This document shows, piece after piece, positions 26,140 to 33,973 of a DNA stretch of 64,000 nt. Source of the stretch: Sphingomonas faeni. GTDB lineage: Bacteria > Pseudomonadota > Alphaproteobacteria > Sphingomonadales > Sphingomonadaceae. Location: NCBI RefSeq assembly GCF_024273235.1, contig NZ_JANBVH010000017.1, positions 1-64,000 of the forward strand, in the 5' to 3' direction. How positions within the stretch are numbered: the stretch's first letter is position 1; each line of letters begins with the position of its first letter. Below the pieces are notes generated by a model, which saw nothing but the letters and a program-made list of their open reading frames with translations, had not been told where the DNA came from and made no database searches. The position numbers were made by a program, and so were the translations under genes.

Positions 26140-26157
26140 CCTGAAACCGTTTTCAGG
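26140..26157. promoter_or_regulatory. LacI-type operator candidate upstream of the TonB receptor
   Basis: CCTGAAACCGTTTTCAGG, 16 of 18 positions palindromic, with the central CG typical of LacI/GalR-family sites. It sits 39 bases before the receptor start codon. In Caulobacter, Xanthomonas and relatives many sugar TonB receptors are controlled this way. No LacI-family gene is in the window. Confidence 0.6.
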
Positions 26158-26347
26158 ACGAGTTGAAAACCACTATGCGACGAATAGACACGATTGCTGT
26201 CGCTTTCGGACGGCAGTGCAACAAATCTGCAACAGCGCTGTCACTGAGCGGTTGAAGGGTCGCTGGCCATGCGGATGCGCCGCGTCCTCTTCCCTAGCGG
26301 CATGGGGTTGGCCTAGATGGGCCGATGGTTTCGCGCATGCTGCAACG

Positions 26348-28723
26348 ATGATGGTCCTCGGGACCGGGGTAGGCCTGCTGACGGGCGCGCTCCTGCTGGT
26401 CTTCGTCGTTGCGGGCGGCGTGGCACTGCTGCTCGGCCTGCGCGCGCGGGGCGCTGCTGAGGCCATCGTCGAGACCAACGCACAATTGCGGACGATCCTC
26501 GATGGCTCGCCGGCGATCGTGACGGTGATCCGGTCCGGGGGGCGGATCGAGATGTCCCAGCGGATGGCGGACTGGCTTGGGCTGGACGTTCCGCCGCGGT
26601 CGCTGGCCGAGTTGGCTGCCGGGGGCACCGGGCTGTCGCCGGACGACGCGGCGCGGTTGATTGCGGATGTGACGGCGGCGCAGCGGTCGGGGCGGGCGTT
26701 CGTGCGATCGGTGCGGCTGCAGGGCTCGACGCGGGCGATCACGTTTCGCGGAGGACGTGCGCCGGGCGAGATGGGCGCCACGGGGGCGGTGCTGCTCTGG
26801 GCGTTCGATGCGACCGACAGCGAGGCGGAGATCGCCCGGCTTGGCGCGGAGACGGCGCGTCTGGGCGAGGCGTATGAGTCGCTGACCGGGCTGATCGAGG
26901 CGGCGCCGATGCCGATGTGGTACCGCGCGACCGACCTCCGGCTGGCGATGGTGAATACGGCCTATGTCGATGCGGTCGAGGGGCGCGATGCCGCCGATGT
27001 GGTGGCGCGTGGGCTCGAACTGGTCGAGGGATCGGGGCGGGGCGGGCCACTCGCCGGTGCTGCGGTCGCGCGCGAGCAGGGGCGGCCGCACCAGCAGGTC
27101 CTGCCCGCCACGATCGACGGCGCGCGGCGGTCGTTGCAGATCTACGACGTGCCGTTGTCGAGCGGTGGCGTCGCCGGGTTCGCGATCGATATCGAGGAGC
27201 TGGAGCAGGCGCGGTCGGGCGCCAAGCGGTTCGCAGAGGCGCAGCGCGCGATGCTCGACCGGTTGTCGGCGGGCGTGGCGCAGTTCGGCGGGGATCGTTC
27301 GCTCGTATTCTGCAACCAGCCGTTCCGGCGGATGTTCGCGATGCGCAGCGAATGGCTCGCCGACCGCCCCGAGTTCGACCGCGTGCTGGAGCGGATGCGC
27401 GAGGCCAATCGGTTGCCCGAGGTCCGCGACTTCCCGAGCTGGAAGGCGGAGCGGCGCGACTGGTTCATGCAGACCGGCTCGTCGCAGAGTGGCGCGGCCG
27501 GCGGGGGGGCCATGGAGGAGAACTGGCACCTTCGCGGTGGCACGCATCTTCGCGTGGTCGCGCAGCCTTTGCCCGATGGCGGACTGTTGCTGATCTTCGA
27601 GGATCGTACCGAGCAGGTCCAGCTCGCTAGCGCGCGCGACACGCTGCTGCGGGTGCGGACCGCGACGTTCGACAATCTGTTCGAGGCGCTCGGCGTGTTC
27701 GCGGCGGATGGGCGGTTGCAGTTGTGGAACAACCGGTTCCGGCTGCTGTGGGGCCTGGAGGAGGAGTTCCTCGCCTCGCATCCCCGCGTCGATGCGTTCG
27801 CCGAGGCGGCGGGGGGCAAGCTGCTGACACCCAACCGGTCGGCGCTGATCCCCGATCTCGTGCGGTCGGCGACGGTCGAGCGGCAGCAGCGCGGCGGGCG
27901 CGTGGCGTTTGCGGACGGACGGCATTTCGAGTTCGCCGGCGTGCCGCTGCCCGACGGGAATGCGCTGTTCACGATGCTCGACATCACCGACAGCCGGCGT
28001 GCGGAGCAGGCTCTGCGCGACCGGGCCAACGCGCTGGAGGCGGCGGACAAGGTGAAGACCGCGTTCGTGGCGAACATGAGCTACGAACTGCGCACGCCGC
28101 TGACGTCGATCAGCGGGTTCGCGGAGATGTTGCACGGCGGCTATGCCGGCAAAATGACCAAGCAGGCCGAGGGCTATGTCGGGGCGATCCTGGAGTCGGT
28201 CGAGCGACTGGGGTTGCTGGTCGACGACGTGCTCGACCTGACGCGGGCGGAAAGCGACCGTGCGGAGACGGATCGGACAGACGTCGATCTGCCGACCACG
28301 GTGCGTGCGGCGGCGGAGACGATCCTGCCGTCGGCCAAGCGGCGGAAGCTCGATTTCGCGGTCGAGGTGGCGCGGTCGACGGGCCGGGTCAACGGCAATC
28401 CGAAGCGGCTGAAGGAGGTCGTCGAGCATCTCCTGCGCCACGCGGTCGCGGCTACGCCGGATGGCGGGCGGGTGTTGCTGCATACCGATGGCAACGCGAC
28501 GTCCGCGCGGATCGTGGTGTCGGATGACGGGCCGGGGATGGATGCCGAGGCGGTCGCGCATGCGTTCGATCGGTTCGCGGAATCGAAGGCAATGGGGGAT
28601 CGCGCTTTGGGGTTGGGGTTGCCGCTGGCCAAGCAGTTCGTCGAGGCACATGGCGGGACGATCGAGCTGGTCTCCGAGCCCGGCGCGGGCACGTTGATCA
28701 CCGTAGAATTGCCGCGGCGATGA
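26348..28723 (+). CDS. divL: DivL-type cell-cycle sensor pseudokinase
   Basis: A 791-residue protein. It has one N-terminal membrane helix (about 5-27), then several PAS-like modules (about 40-550), then a HisKA/HATPase pair. The H-box reads NMSYELRTPL: Tyr579 replaces the phospho-acceptor His, the hallmark of Caulobacter DivL (Tyr550). The N-box reads EHLLRHAVAATPDGG, with His694 and His698 where ordinary kinases have Asn; the G1 (DDGPGM), F and G2 (GLGLPLAK) boxes are kept. DivL binds DivK and controls CckA and so CtrA at the pole; it is essential in Caulobacter. The start is the ATG at 26348, just before the membrane helix, though a ribosome site is weak. The tsaE-to-trxA genes follow, as in other Alphaproteobacteria. 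Confidence 0.88.
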   Translation: MMVLGTGVGLLTGALLLVFVVAGGVALLLGLRARGAAEAIVETNAQLRTILDGSPAIVTVIRSGGRIEMSQRMADWLGLDVPPRSLAELAAGGTGLSPDDAARLIADVTAAQRSGRAFVRSVRLQGSTRAITFRGGRAPGEMGATGAVLLWAFDATDSEAEIARLGAETARLGEAYESLTGLIEAAPMPMWYRATDLRLAMVNTAYVDAVEGRDAADVVARGLELVEGSGRGGPLAGAAVAREQGRPHQQVLPATIDGARRSLQIYDVPLSSGGVAGFAIDIEELEQARSGAKRFAEAQRAMLDRLSAGVAQFGGDRSLVFCNQPFRRMFAMRSEWLADRPEFDRVLERMREANRLPEVRDFPSWKAERRDWFMQTGSSQSGAAGGGAMEENWHLRGGTHLRVVAQPLPDGGLLLIFEDRTEQVQLASARDTLLRVRTATFDNLFEALGVFAADGRLQLWNNRFRLLWGLEEEFLASHPRVDAFAEAAGGKLLTPNRSALIPDLVRSATVERQQRGGRVAFADGRHFEFAGVPLPDGNALFTMLDITDSRRAEQALRDRANALEAADKVKTAFVANMSYELRTPLTSISGFAEMLHGGYAGKMTKQAEGYVGAILESVERLGLLVDDVLDLTRAESDRAETDRTDVDLPTTVRAAAETILPSAKRRKLDFAVEVARSTGRVNGNPKRLKEVVEHLLRHAVAATPDGGRVLLHTDGNATSARIVVSDDGPGMDAEAVAHAFDRFAESKAMGDRALGLGLPLAKQFVEAHGGTIELVSEPGAGTLITVELPRR

Positions 28724-28738
28724 GCGTGCATGACCTAC

Positions 28739-28838
28739 TCCCTCTCCCCTCCGGGGAGAGGGTCGGGGTGAGGGGCAGCCAAGCAGTGCACCACCCGGAA
28801 CAGCCCCTCACCCAACCCTCTCCCCGCAGGGGAGAGGG
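28739..28838. repeat. Family F2 paired inverted repeat
   Basis: Arms CCCTCTCCCCTCCGGGGAGA and AACCCTCTCCCCGCAGGGGA, with GGTGAGGGG and CCCCTCACC pairing inside. It fills the gap between divL and tsaE and ends three bases before the tsaE GTG. A second copy is at 43916-44015. Confidence 0.8.
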
Positions 28839-28841
28839 CTA

Positions 28842-29291
28842 GTGCGCGTGATCCTCCTACCCGATCCTCAGGCGACCGAAGCTTTTGGGGCGTTGCTGGC
28901 CGAGCGCGTCCAGCCCGGCGACGTGATCACCCTCGAAGGCACCCTCGGCGCGGGGAAGACCAGCGTCGCACGCGGTCTCCTCGCCGCGCTCGGGCTAGCT
29001 GGCGAGGCACCGTCGCCGAGCTTTGCGATCGTCCAGCCCTACGAGCCGCCCGAGGTGCGCTTGCCGGTGCTGCACGTCGACCTCTATCGGATCGACGACC
29101 CCGCCGAGATCGAGGAACTGGCGCTCGACGACGCGCGCTATGATTCGCTGCTGCTGGTCGAATGGCCGGAGCGGGCGGGCCCCGATTACTGGCCCGACGC
29201 GCTTCGCCTCAGCCTGACGATCAAGCCGGACGGCACGCGCAGCTTGACAGTCGAGGTGCCGGAAGCTTGGAGGTCGCGATGGCCGACATGA
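28842..29291 (+). CDS. tsaE: tRNA threonylcarbamoyladenosine ATPase TsaE
   Basis: A 149-residue P-loop protein needed with TsaB and TsaD to form the t6A base at position 37 of ANN-decoding tRNAs. Walker A is GTLGAGKTS (about residue 35), switch residues lie in APSPSFAIV, and HVDLYRI and VEWPER complete the family pattern. It starts with GTG right after the F2 repeat. Its 3' end overlaps the amgK start by 13 bases, so the two are cotranslated. Confidence 0.95.
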   Translation: MRVILLPDPQATEAFGALLAERVQPGDVITLEGTLGAGKTSVARGLLAALGLAGEAPSPSFAIVQPYEPPEVRLPVLHVDLYRIDDPAEIEELALDDARYDSLLLVEWPERAGPDYWPDALRLSLTIKPDGTRSLTVEVPEAWRSRWPT

Positions 29292-30268
29292 CCCCGCCGC
29301 CCGGCGCCGCCGCTTTTCTCGACGCTCATGGCTGGGGTGGGGCGCAGATCCTCCCGGTCGCCGGCGACGCGTCGTTCCGCCGGTATTTTCGCGCGATCGA
29401 CGGTGCCGAAGAGGGGGGGCGCCGTGCGATCCTGATGGACGCACCGCCGCCGCACGAAGACCCGCGACCGTTCATCGCCATCGCCGAATGGCTGGTCGAG
29501 CGTGACTTCGCGGCACCGGCGATCCTCGCATGCGATCTCGACCAGGGCCTCGTGCTGATCGAGGATTTCGGCGACGACCGGTTGCGCGAGGCGGTCGACG
29601 CGGCGCCCGCCGACGAGCTGTCGCTCTACGCGCCCGCGATCGATCTGCTGGTGCGGTTGCGCGGCCATCCGGCGGCACCCGTTCCGCCGTACGACCGCGC
29701 GGTGCTGAAGCGCGAGGCGGGGCTGTTCGTCGAATGGTATTGCCCGGCGGTCGGGATCGCGCCCGATTTGCCCGGCTGGGACGCGGCGTGGGAGGCGGTG
29801 TTCGACCACGCCATCGCCGAAACGCCGGTCACGGTACTTCGCGATTATCATGCGGAGAATCTGATGCTGGTCGGACCTACGCGCTCGCTCGGCCTGCTCG
29901 ATTTCCAGGACGCGCTCGCAGGGCACCCGGCCTACGACCTCGTCTCGCTGTTGCAGGACGCGCGGCGGACGGTCGATCCGACGGTCGAGGCGGCGATGCT
30001 CGCGCGCTACCGGGCAGCGGCGGATGCGGGGGACGACTTCATGAACGCGTATCACGTGCTCGGCGCGCAGCGGAACGCCAAGATCCTCGGCATCTTCACG
30101 CGGCTGTGGAAGCGCGACGGCAAGCCGCACTACCCGACGATGTGCCCGCGCGTCTGGACGTATCTGGAGCGTGACCTCGCGCAACCGGTGATGGCGCCGG
30201 TCGCGGCGTGGTTCGACGCGAACGTCCCCGCCGATCTGCGCGGCGATCCGCTGGTGCTGGCCGCATGA
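29279..30268 (+). CDS. amgK: Anomeric N-acetylmuramate/N-acetylglucosamine kinase AmgK-like
   Basis: A 329-residue aminoglycoside-phosphotransferase-fold kinase. The catalytic loop is LRDYHAENLM and the metal motif is LLDFQDAL; the nucleotide region has VAGDASFRRYF. AmgK phosphorylates the anomeric carbon of MurNAc released in wall turnover, feeding MurU, which is encoded next. The ATG at 29279 follows TTGGAGG and overlaps tsaE. Its stop overlaps the murU start (ATGA). The call rests on the fold plus the conserved pairing with murU. Confidence 0.9.
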   Translation: MADMTPPPGAAAFLDAHGWGGAQILPVAGDASFRRYFRAIDGAEEGGRRAILMDAPPPHEDPRPFIAIAEWLVERDFAAPAILACDLDQGLVLIEDFGDDRLREAVDAAPADELSLYAPAIDLLVRLRGHPAAPVPPYDRAVLKREAGLFVEWYCPAVGIAPDLPGWDAAWEAVFDHAIAETPVTVLRDYHAENLMLVGPTRSLGLLDFQDALAGHPAYDLVSLLQDARRTVDPTVEAAMLARYRAAADAGDDFMNAYHVLGAQRNAKILGIFTRLWKRDGKPHYPTMCPRVWTYLERDLAQPVMAPVAAWFDANVPADLRGDPLVLAA

Positions 30269-31020
30269 CCCGCCAGCAGACGATCCGCCCCGTCCCGCGC
30301 GGCACGGTGCCCGAGACGGCGATGGTGATGGCGGCGGGCCTGGGCAAGCGGATGCGGCCGCTGACCGCGACCCGGCCCAAGCCGCTGGTACAGGTCGCGG
30401 GCAAGCCGTTGATCGACCACGTGTTCGAACGGTTGCAGGCGGCCGGCATCAAGCGCGCGGTGGTCAACGTGCATTATCTTGCGGATACGCTGGAGGCGCA
30501 TGTCACCGACCGGTTCGCGGGGATCGACGTGGTGATCTCCGACGAACGGAAAATGCTGATGGAGACGGGCGGGGGGCTCGTCCAGGCGCGCGGTCTGCTC
30601 GGCGATGCGCCGGTGCTGGTGGTCAACAGCGACAATCTGTGGATCGACGGGCCGGTCGATGCGATCAAGCTGCTCGCGTCGCGCTGGGACGACGCCAAGA
30701 TGGACGCGCTGCTGCTGATGGTCCCGCTCGCGCGGGCGCATAATCACCGCGGGCCGGGCGATTTCTATCTCGCCGCGGATGGCCGGATCAGCGGGCGGCG
30801 CAAGACCGGCCGGCTCGCGCCGTTCGCCTATACCGGCATCCAGATTCTCCACCCGCGGCTGATCGCGGACTGGCCGGAGGGGCCGTTCTCGACCAACATC
30901 TTCTGGGATCGCGCGATCGCGGCGGGCCGCGCTTACGGTCAGGTCCACCAGGGCCTGTGGTTCGACGTCGGCACGCCCGCCGCGATCCCGAAGACCGAGG
31001 CGATCCTCGCAGATGGCTGA
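30265..31020 (+). CDS. murU: N-acetylmuramate-1-phosphate uridylyltransferase MurU-like
   Basis: A 251-residue nucleotidyltransferase. The signature MAAGLGKRMRPLT, followed by RPKPLVQVAGKPLI, marks the sugar-1-phosphate nucleotidyltransferase fold, and VVNSDNLW holds the metal-binding Asp. With AmgK it converts recycled MurNAc to UDP-MurNAc, bypassing de novo synthesis and the fosfomycin target MurA. It overlaps amgK at the 5' end and addB at the 3' end by a few bases, a tight operon. Confidence 0.92.
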   Translation: MTRQQTIRPVPRGTVPETAMVMAAGLGKRMRPLTATRPKPLVQVAGKPLIDHVFERLQAAGIKRAVVNVHYLADTLEAHVTDRFAGIDVVISDERKMLMETGGGLVQARGLLGDAPVLVVNSDNLWIDGPVDAIKLLASRWDDAKMDALLLMVPLARAHNHRGPGDFYLAADGRISGRRKTGRLAPFAYTGIQILHPRLIADWPEGPFSTNIFWDRAIAAGRAYGQVHQGLWFDVGTPAAIPKTEAILADG

Positions 31021-33973
31021 TCTCGCCACGGCGGGTCGTCCGACGCTGTACACGATCCCCGCGCATCGCGCGTTTGCGGATGCGCTCGTTGCAGGTCTGA
31101 CGCGGCGAGCCGGGCGCGATCCATTGGCACTCGCCCGAGCGCTGGTCGTGCTGCCGAACAACCGCGCGGTGAAGGCGGTGACCGAGGCGCTTGTCCGCGC
31201 GAGTGGCGGCGGGCTCGTTTTACCCCGCCTCGTAGCGCTGGGTGATCCGGAGATGGGCGAGGCGGTTGGCGCCGCGCTCGATCCGGCGGACGACATCGAT
31301 CCGCCGCTGCCCGCGGTGCCACCGTATCAGCGGCGGATGATTCTCGCGCGACTGGTGTCGGAAGAGCGTGCGCGCGAAGGCCATCCGGTCGATGCGGCGG
31401 AGGCGGTGCGGCTGGCGGGCGAACTCGCGCGGACGCTCGATCAGTTGCTGGTCGAGGAGGTGCCGCCGACCCGGTTGCGCGATATCGAGCTTGGTCCCGA
31501 ACTCACCGAGCATTGGCGGCGCGCGCTGGCGACGTTCGAGATCGTGCTGCAACGCTGGCCGGGCGAACTCGCGCGGCTGGAGCGGATCGATGCGGCAACG
31601 CGGCGCTCGGCGTTGCTCGACCGGCTCGCCCAGCGCTGGCGGAACGCGCCGCCGGCGGGGATCGTGTGTGCGGCCGGCGTGACCGATTCGGCACCGGCGG
31701 TGGCGCGCCTGCTCCGGTGCATCGCCGACATGCCGCAGGGCATGGTGGTGTTCGCCGGGCTCGACCTCGCGCTGCCGGACGAGGAATGGGACGCGCTCGG
31801 GCCGCATGATCCGCACCCGGTGACGGGGCTCACGCGGCGCTCGATCGAGACGCATCCGCAGTTCGATGCGAAGCTCATGCTGCTGCGCATGGGCGTTGCG
31901 CGCGGCGAGGTGCAGACGTGGCGCGAAGGTGGCGGGCATGACGCCGATGCCGCGCGCGGCCGGGCGATCGCCAACGCGCTGGCGCCCGCGGATTTCACCG
32001 GCAAGTGGACTCAGATCGCCGCGGAGGATCGCCGCTTGAAAGGCGTGACCGCAGCCGAACTCGCGACCCCGGCGGAGGAAGCGCAGGCGATTGCGCTCGT
32101 GTTGCGCGAGGCGCTCGAAACGCCGGAGCGGACCGCCGCACTCGTGACGCCCGATCGTGCGCTGGCGCGGCGGGTGGCGGCGCATCTCGGGCGCTGGGGC
32201 ATCGGCATCGACGACAGCGCAGGGCGGCCTCTGTCGATCCTGCCGCCGGGTACGTTGCTGCTCGCACTAGCCGAGGCGGCGGCGCAGCGCTTCTCGCCGC
32301 TCGCGCTGCTGGCGTTGCTGAAGCACCCGCTGGTGCGCGCGGGGGAGGATCGCCTGCTGTGGCTCGACGGCGCGCGTGCGCTCGATCGACGGTTGCGCGG
32401 ACCGCGACCGGCGGCGGGGCTCGACGGGATCGCCGGACATCTGGAGGAGGGCAAGGGCACCGCGGCCACATGGTGGGCCGACGTTCAGCCGTTGCTGACG
32501 CCGCTTGCGGGAGCGTTCGATCAGGGGCCACAGCCCCTGGCGTCGGTACTCGCCTGCCTGCGCGAAACGGCGCAGACTTTATGCGGCGACAATCTCTGGT
32601 CGGGGCTGGCGGGGCGAGCGGCGGCGGAGTTCCTCGCCGATCTGGAAGCCGAAGCGCCCGCCGGACCGCCCCGGATCGATCCGCGCGAACTGCCGCAATT
32701 GCTGCGGACGTTGCTCGACGAAGTCGCGGTTCGGCCGGCACCGGGCGGGCATCCCCGGCTTGCGATCTACGGCCTGATCGAGGCGCGGTTGCAGACGGCC
32801 GACGTCATGGTGCTCGGCGGGTTGAACGAAGGCGTGTGGCCGGGCCGGCCCGCGCCAGATCCTTGGCTGGCCCCGCGCATTCGCATGGAGCTAGGGCTGC
32901 CGGGGTTAGAGCGGCGTGTCGGCACCGCGGCGCATGATTTTGCGCAAGCGCTGGGCGCGCCGCGGGCGGTAGTGACGCGCGCGCGCCGGGATGCAAAGTC
33001 GCCGGCTCTGGCCTCGCGTCTATGGTTGCGGTTGCAGGCGCTTGCGGGCGATCGGTTCGAACGGGCTTCATCTCTAGAGAGCTGGACACGTGCTCTGGAC
33101 GATCCGGGCGAGCATAAACCAGCAGTTCGGCCGGAACCTTCGCCGCCTGCATCGCTGCGTCCCAGGGTCATTTCCGTCACCGAAGTGGATCGCCTGAAGG
33201 CCGACCCGTACGCCTTCTACGCACGCCGCGTGCTCGGCCTCGTGCCGCTCGACCCCGTTGACGCGGACCCCAGCGCGGCGTGGCGCGGGACCGCGGTGCA
33301 CGACATCCTCGAGCAATGGTGGAAGCAGGACAACTGCACCGTCGACACGCTCCGCCAGCGCGCGAAGGCGATGCTCGACGACGAGCGCACCCACCCGATG
33401 ATGCGCGCGCTGTGGCAGCCGCGCCTGCTGGAGGCGATCGACTGGATCGCGGGCGCGATCGTCGCACAAGGCGAGGACGGCCGCACTGTCGCCAGCGCCG
33501 AGGGCAAGGGCAAGATCGAGATCGCCGGCGTGACGCTGTCAGGTCGCTACGACCGCATCGACAAGCTCCCCGACGGACGCCTGGCCGTGATCGACTACAA
33601 GACCGGCAAGCCCCCTTCGCCGACCGCCGTGCGCGCCGGCTACAGCCTCCAACTCGGCCTGCTCGGTCTGATCGCCGAGCGCGGCGGGTTCGCGGACGTC
33701 TCCGGCATCGCGGGCGCGTTCGAATATTGGTCGCTCGGCAAGAAGCGCGACGCGTTCGGCTATATCGAGAGCCCGGTCGATCCCGAGGGCAAGCGCGACA
33801 AGATCCCGACCGCCGAGTTTACCGCCATCGCCGCGCACAATTTCACCGAAGTCGTCGGCGAATGGCTGACCGGCAGCGCCGCGTTCACCGCCAAGCTCGT
33901 CCCCGAATACGCCCCCTATGCCGAGTACGACCAGTTGATGCGACGCGACGAATGGTATGGCCGTGAGCGGTGA
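31013..33973 (+). CDS. addB: Double-strand-break repair protein AddB
   Basis: A 986-residue partner of AddA in the AddAB helicase-nuclease that resects broken ends for RecA loading. The N-terminal helicase-like part is inactive in the family, and alphaproteobacterial forms lack a good Walker A, as here. The C-terminal nuclease motif is AVIDYKTGKPP (about residue 858), with a following Gln-containing LQLGLLGL. I see no cysteine in the last 170 residues, so the four-Cys iron-sulfur staple of Bacillus AddB is absent. It overlaps murU and addA at its ends. Confidence 0.93.
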   Translation: MADLATAGRPTLYTIPAHRAFADALVAGLTRRAGRDPLALARALVVLPNNRAVKAVTEALVRASGGGLVLPRLVALGDPEMGEAVGAALDPADDIDPPLPAVPPYQRRMILARLVSEERAREGHPVDAAEAVRLAGELARTLDQLLVEEVPPTRLRDIELGPELTEHWRRALATFEIVLQRWPGELARLERIDAATRRSALLDRLAQRWRNAPPAGIVCAAGVTDSAPAVARLLRCIADMPQGMVVFAGLDLALPDEEWDALGPHDPHPVTGLTRRSIETHPQFDAKLMLLRMGVARGEVQTWREGGGHDADAARGRAIANALAPADFTGKWTQIAAEDRRLKGVTAAELATPAEEAQAIALVLREALETPERTAALVTPDRALARRVAAHLGRWGIGIDDSAGRPLSILPPGTLLLALAEAAAQRFSPLALLALLKHPLVRAGEDRLLWLDGARALDRRLRGPRPAAGLDGIAGHLEEGKGTAATWWADVQPLLTPLAGAFDQGPQPLASVLACLRETAQTLCGDNLWSGLAGRAAAEFLADLEAEAPAGPPRIDPRELPQLLRTLLDEVAVRPAPGGHPRLAIYGLIEARLQTADVMVLGGLNEGVWPGRPAPDPWLAPRIRMELGLPGLERRVGTAAHDFAQALGAPRAVVTRARRDAKSPALASRLWLRLQALAGDRFERASSLESWTRALDDPGEHKPAVRPEPSPPASLRPRVISVTEVDRLKADPYAFYARRVLGLVPLDPVDADPSAAWRGTAVHDILEQWWKQDNCTVDTLRQRAKAMLDDERTHPMMRALWQPRLLEAIDWIAGAIVAQGEDGRTVASAEGKGKIEIAGVTLSGRYDRIDKLPDGRLAVIDYKTGKPPSPTAVRAGYSLQLGLLGLIAERGGFADVSGIAGAFEYWSLGKKRDAFGYIESPVDPEGKRDKIPTAEFTAIAAHNFTEVVGEWLTGSAAFTAKLVPEYAPYAEYDQLMRRDEWYGRER

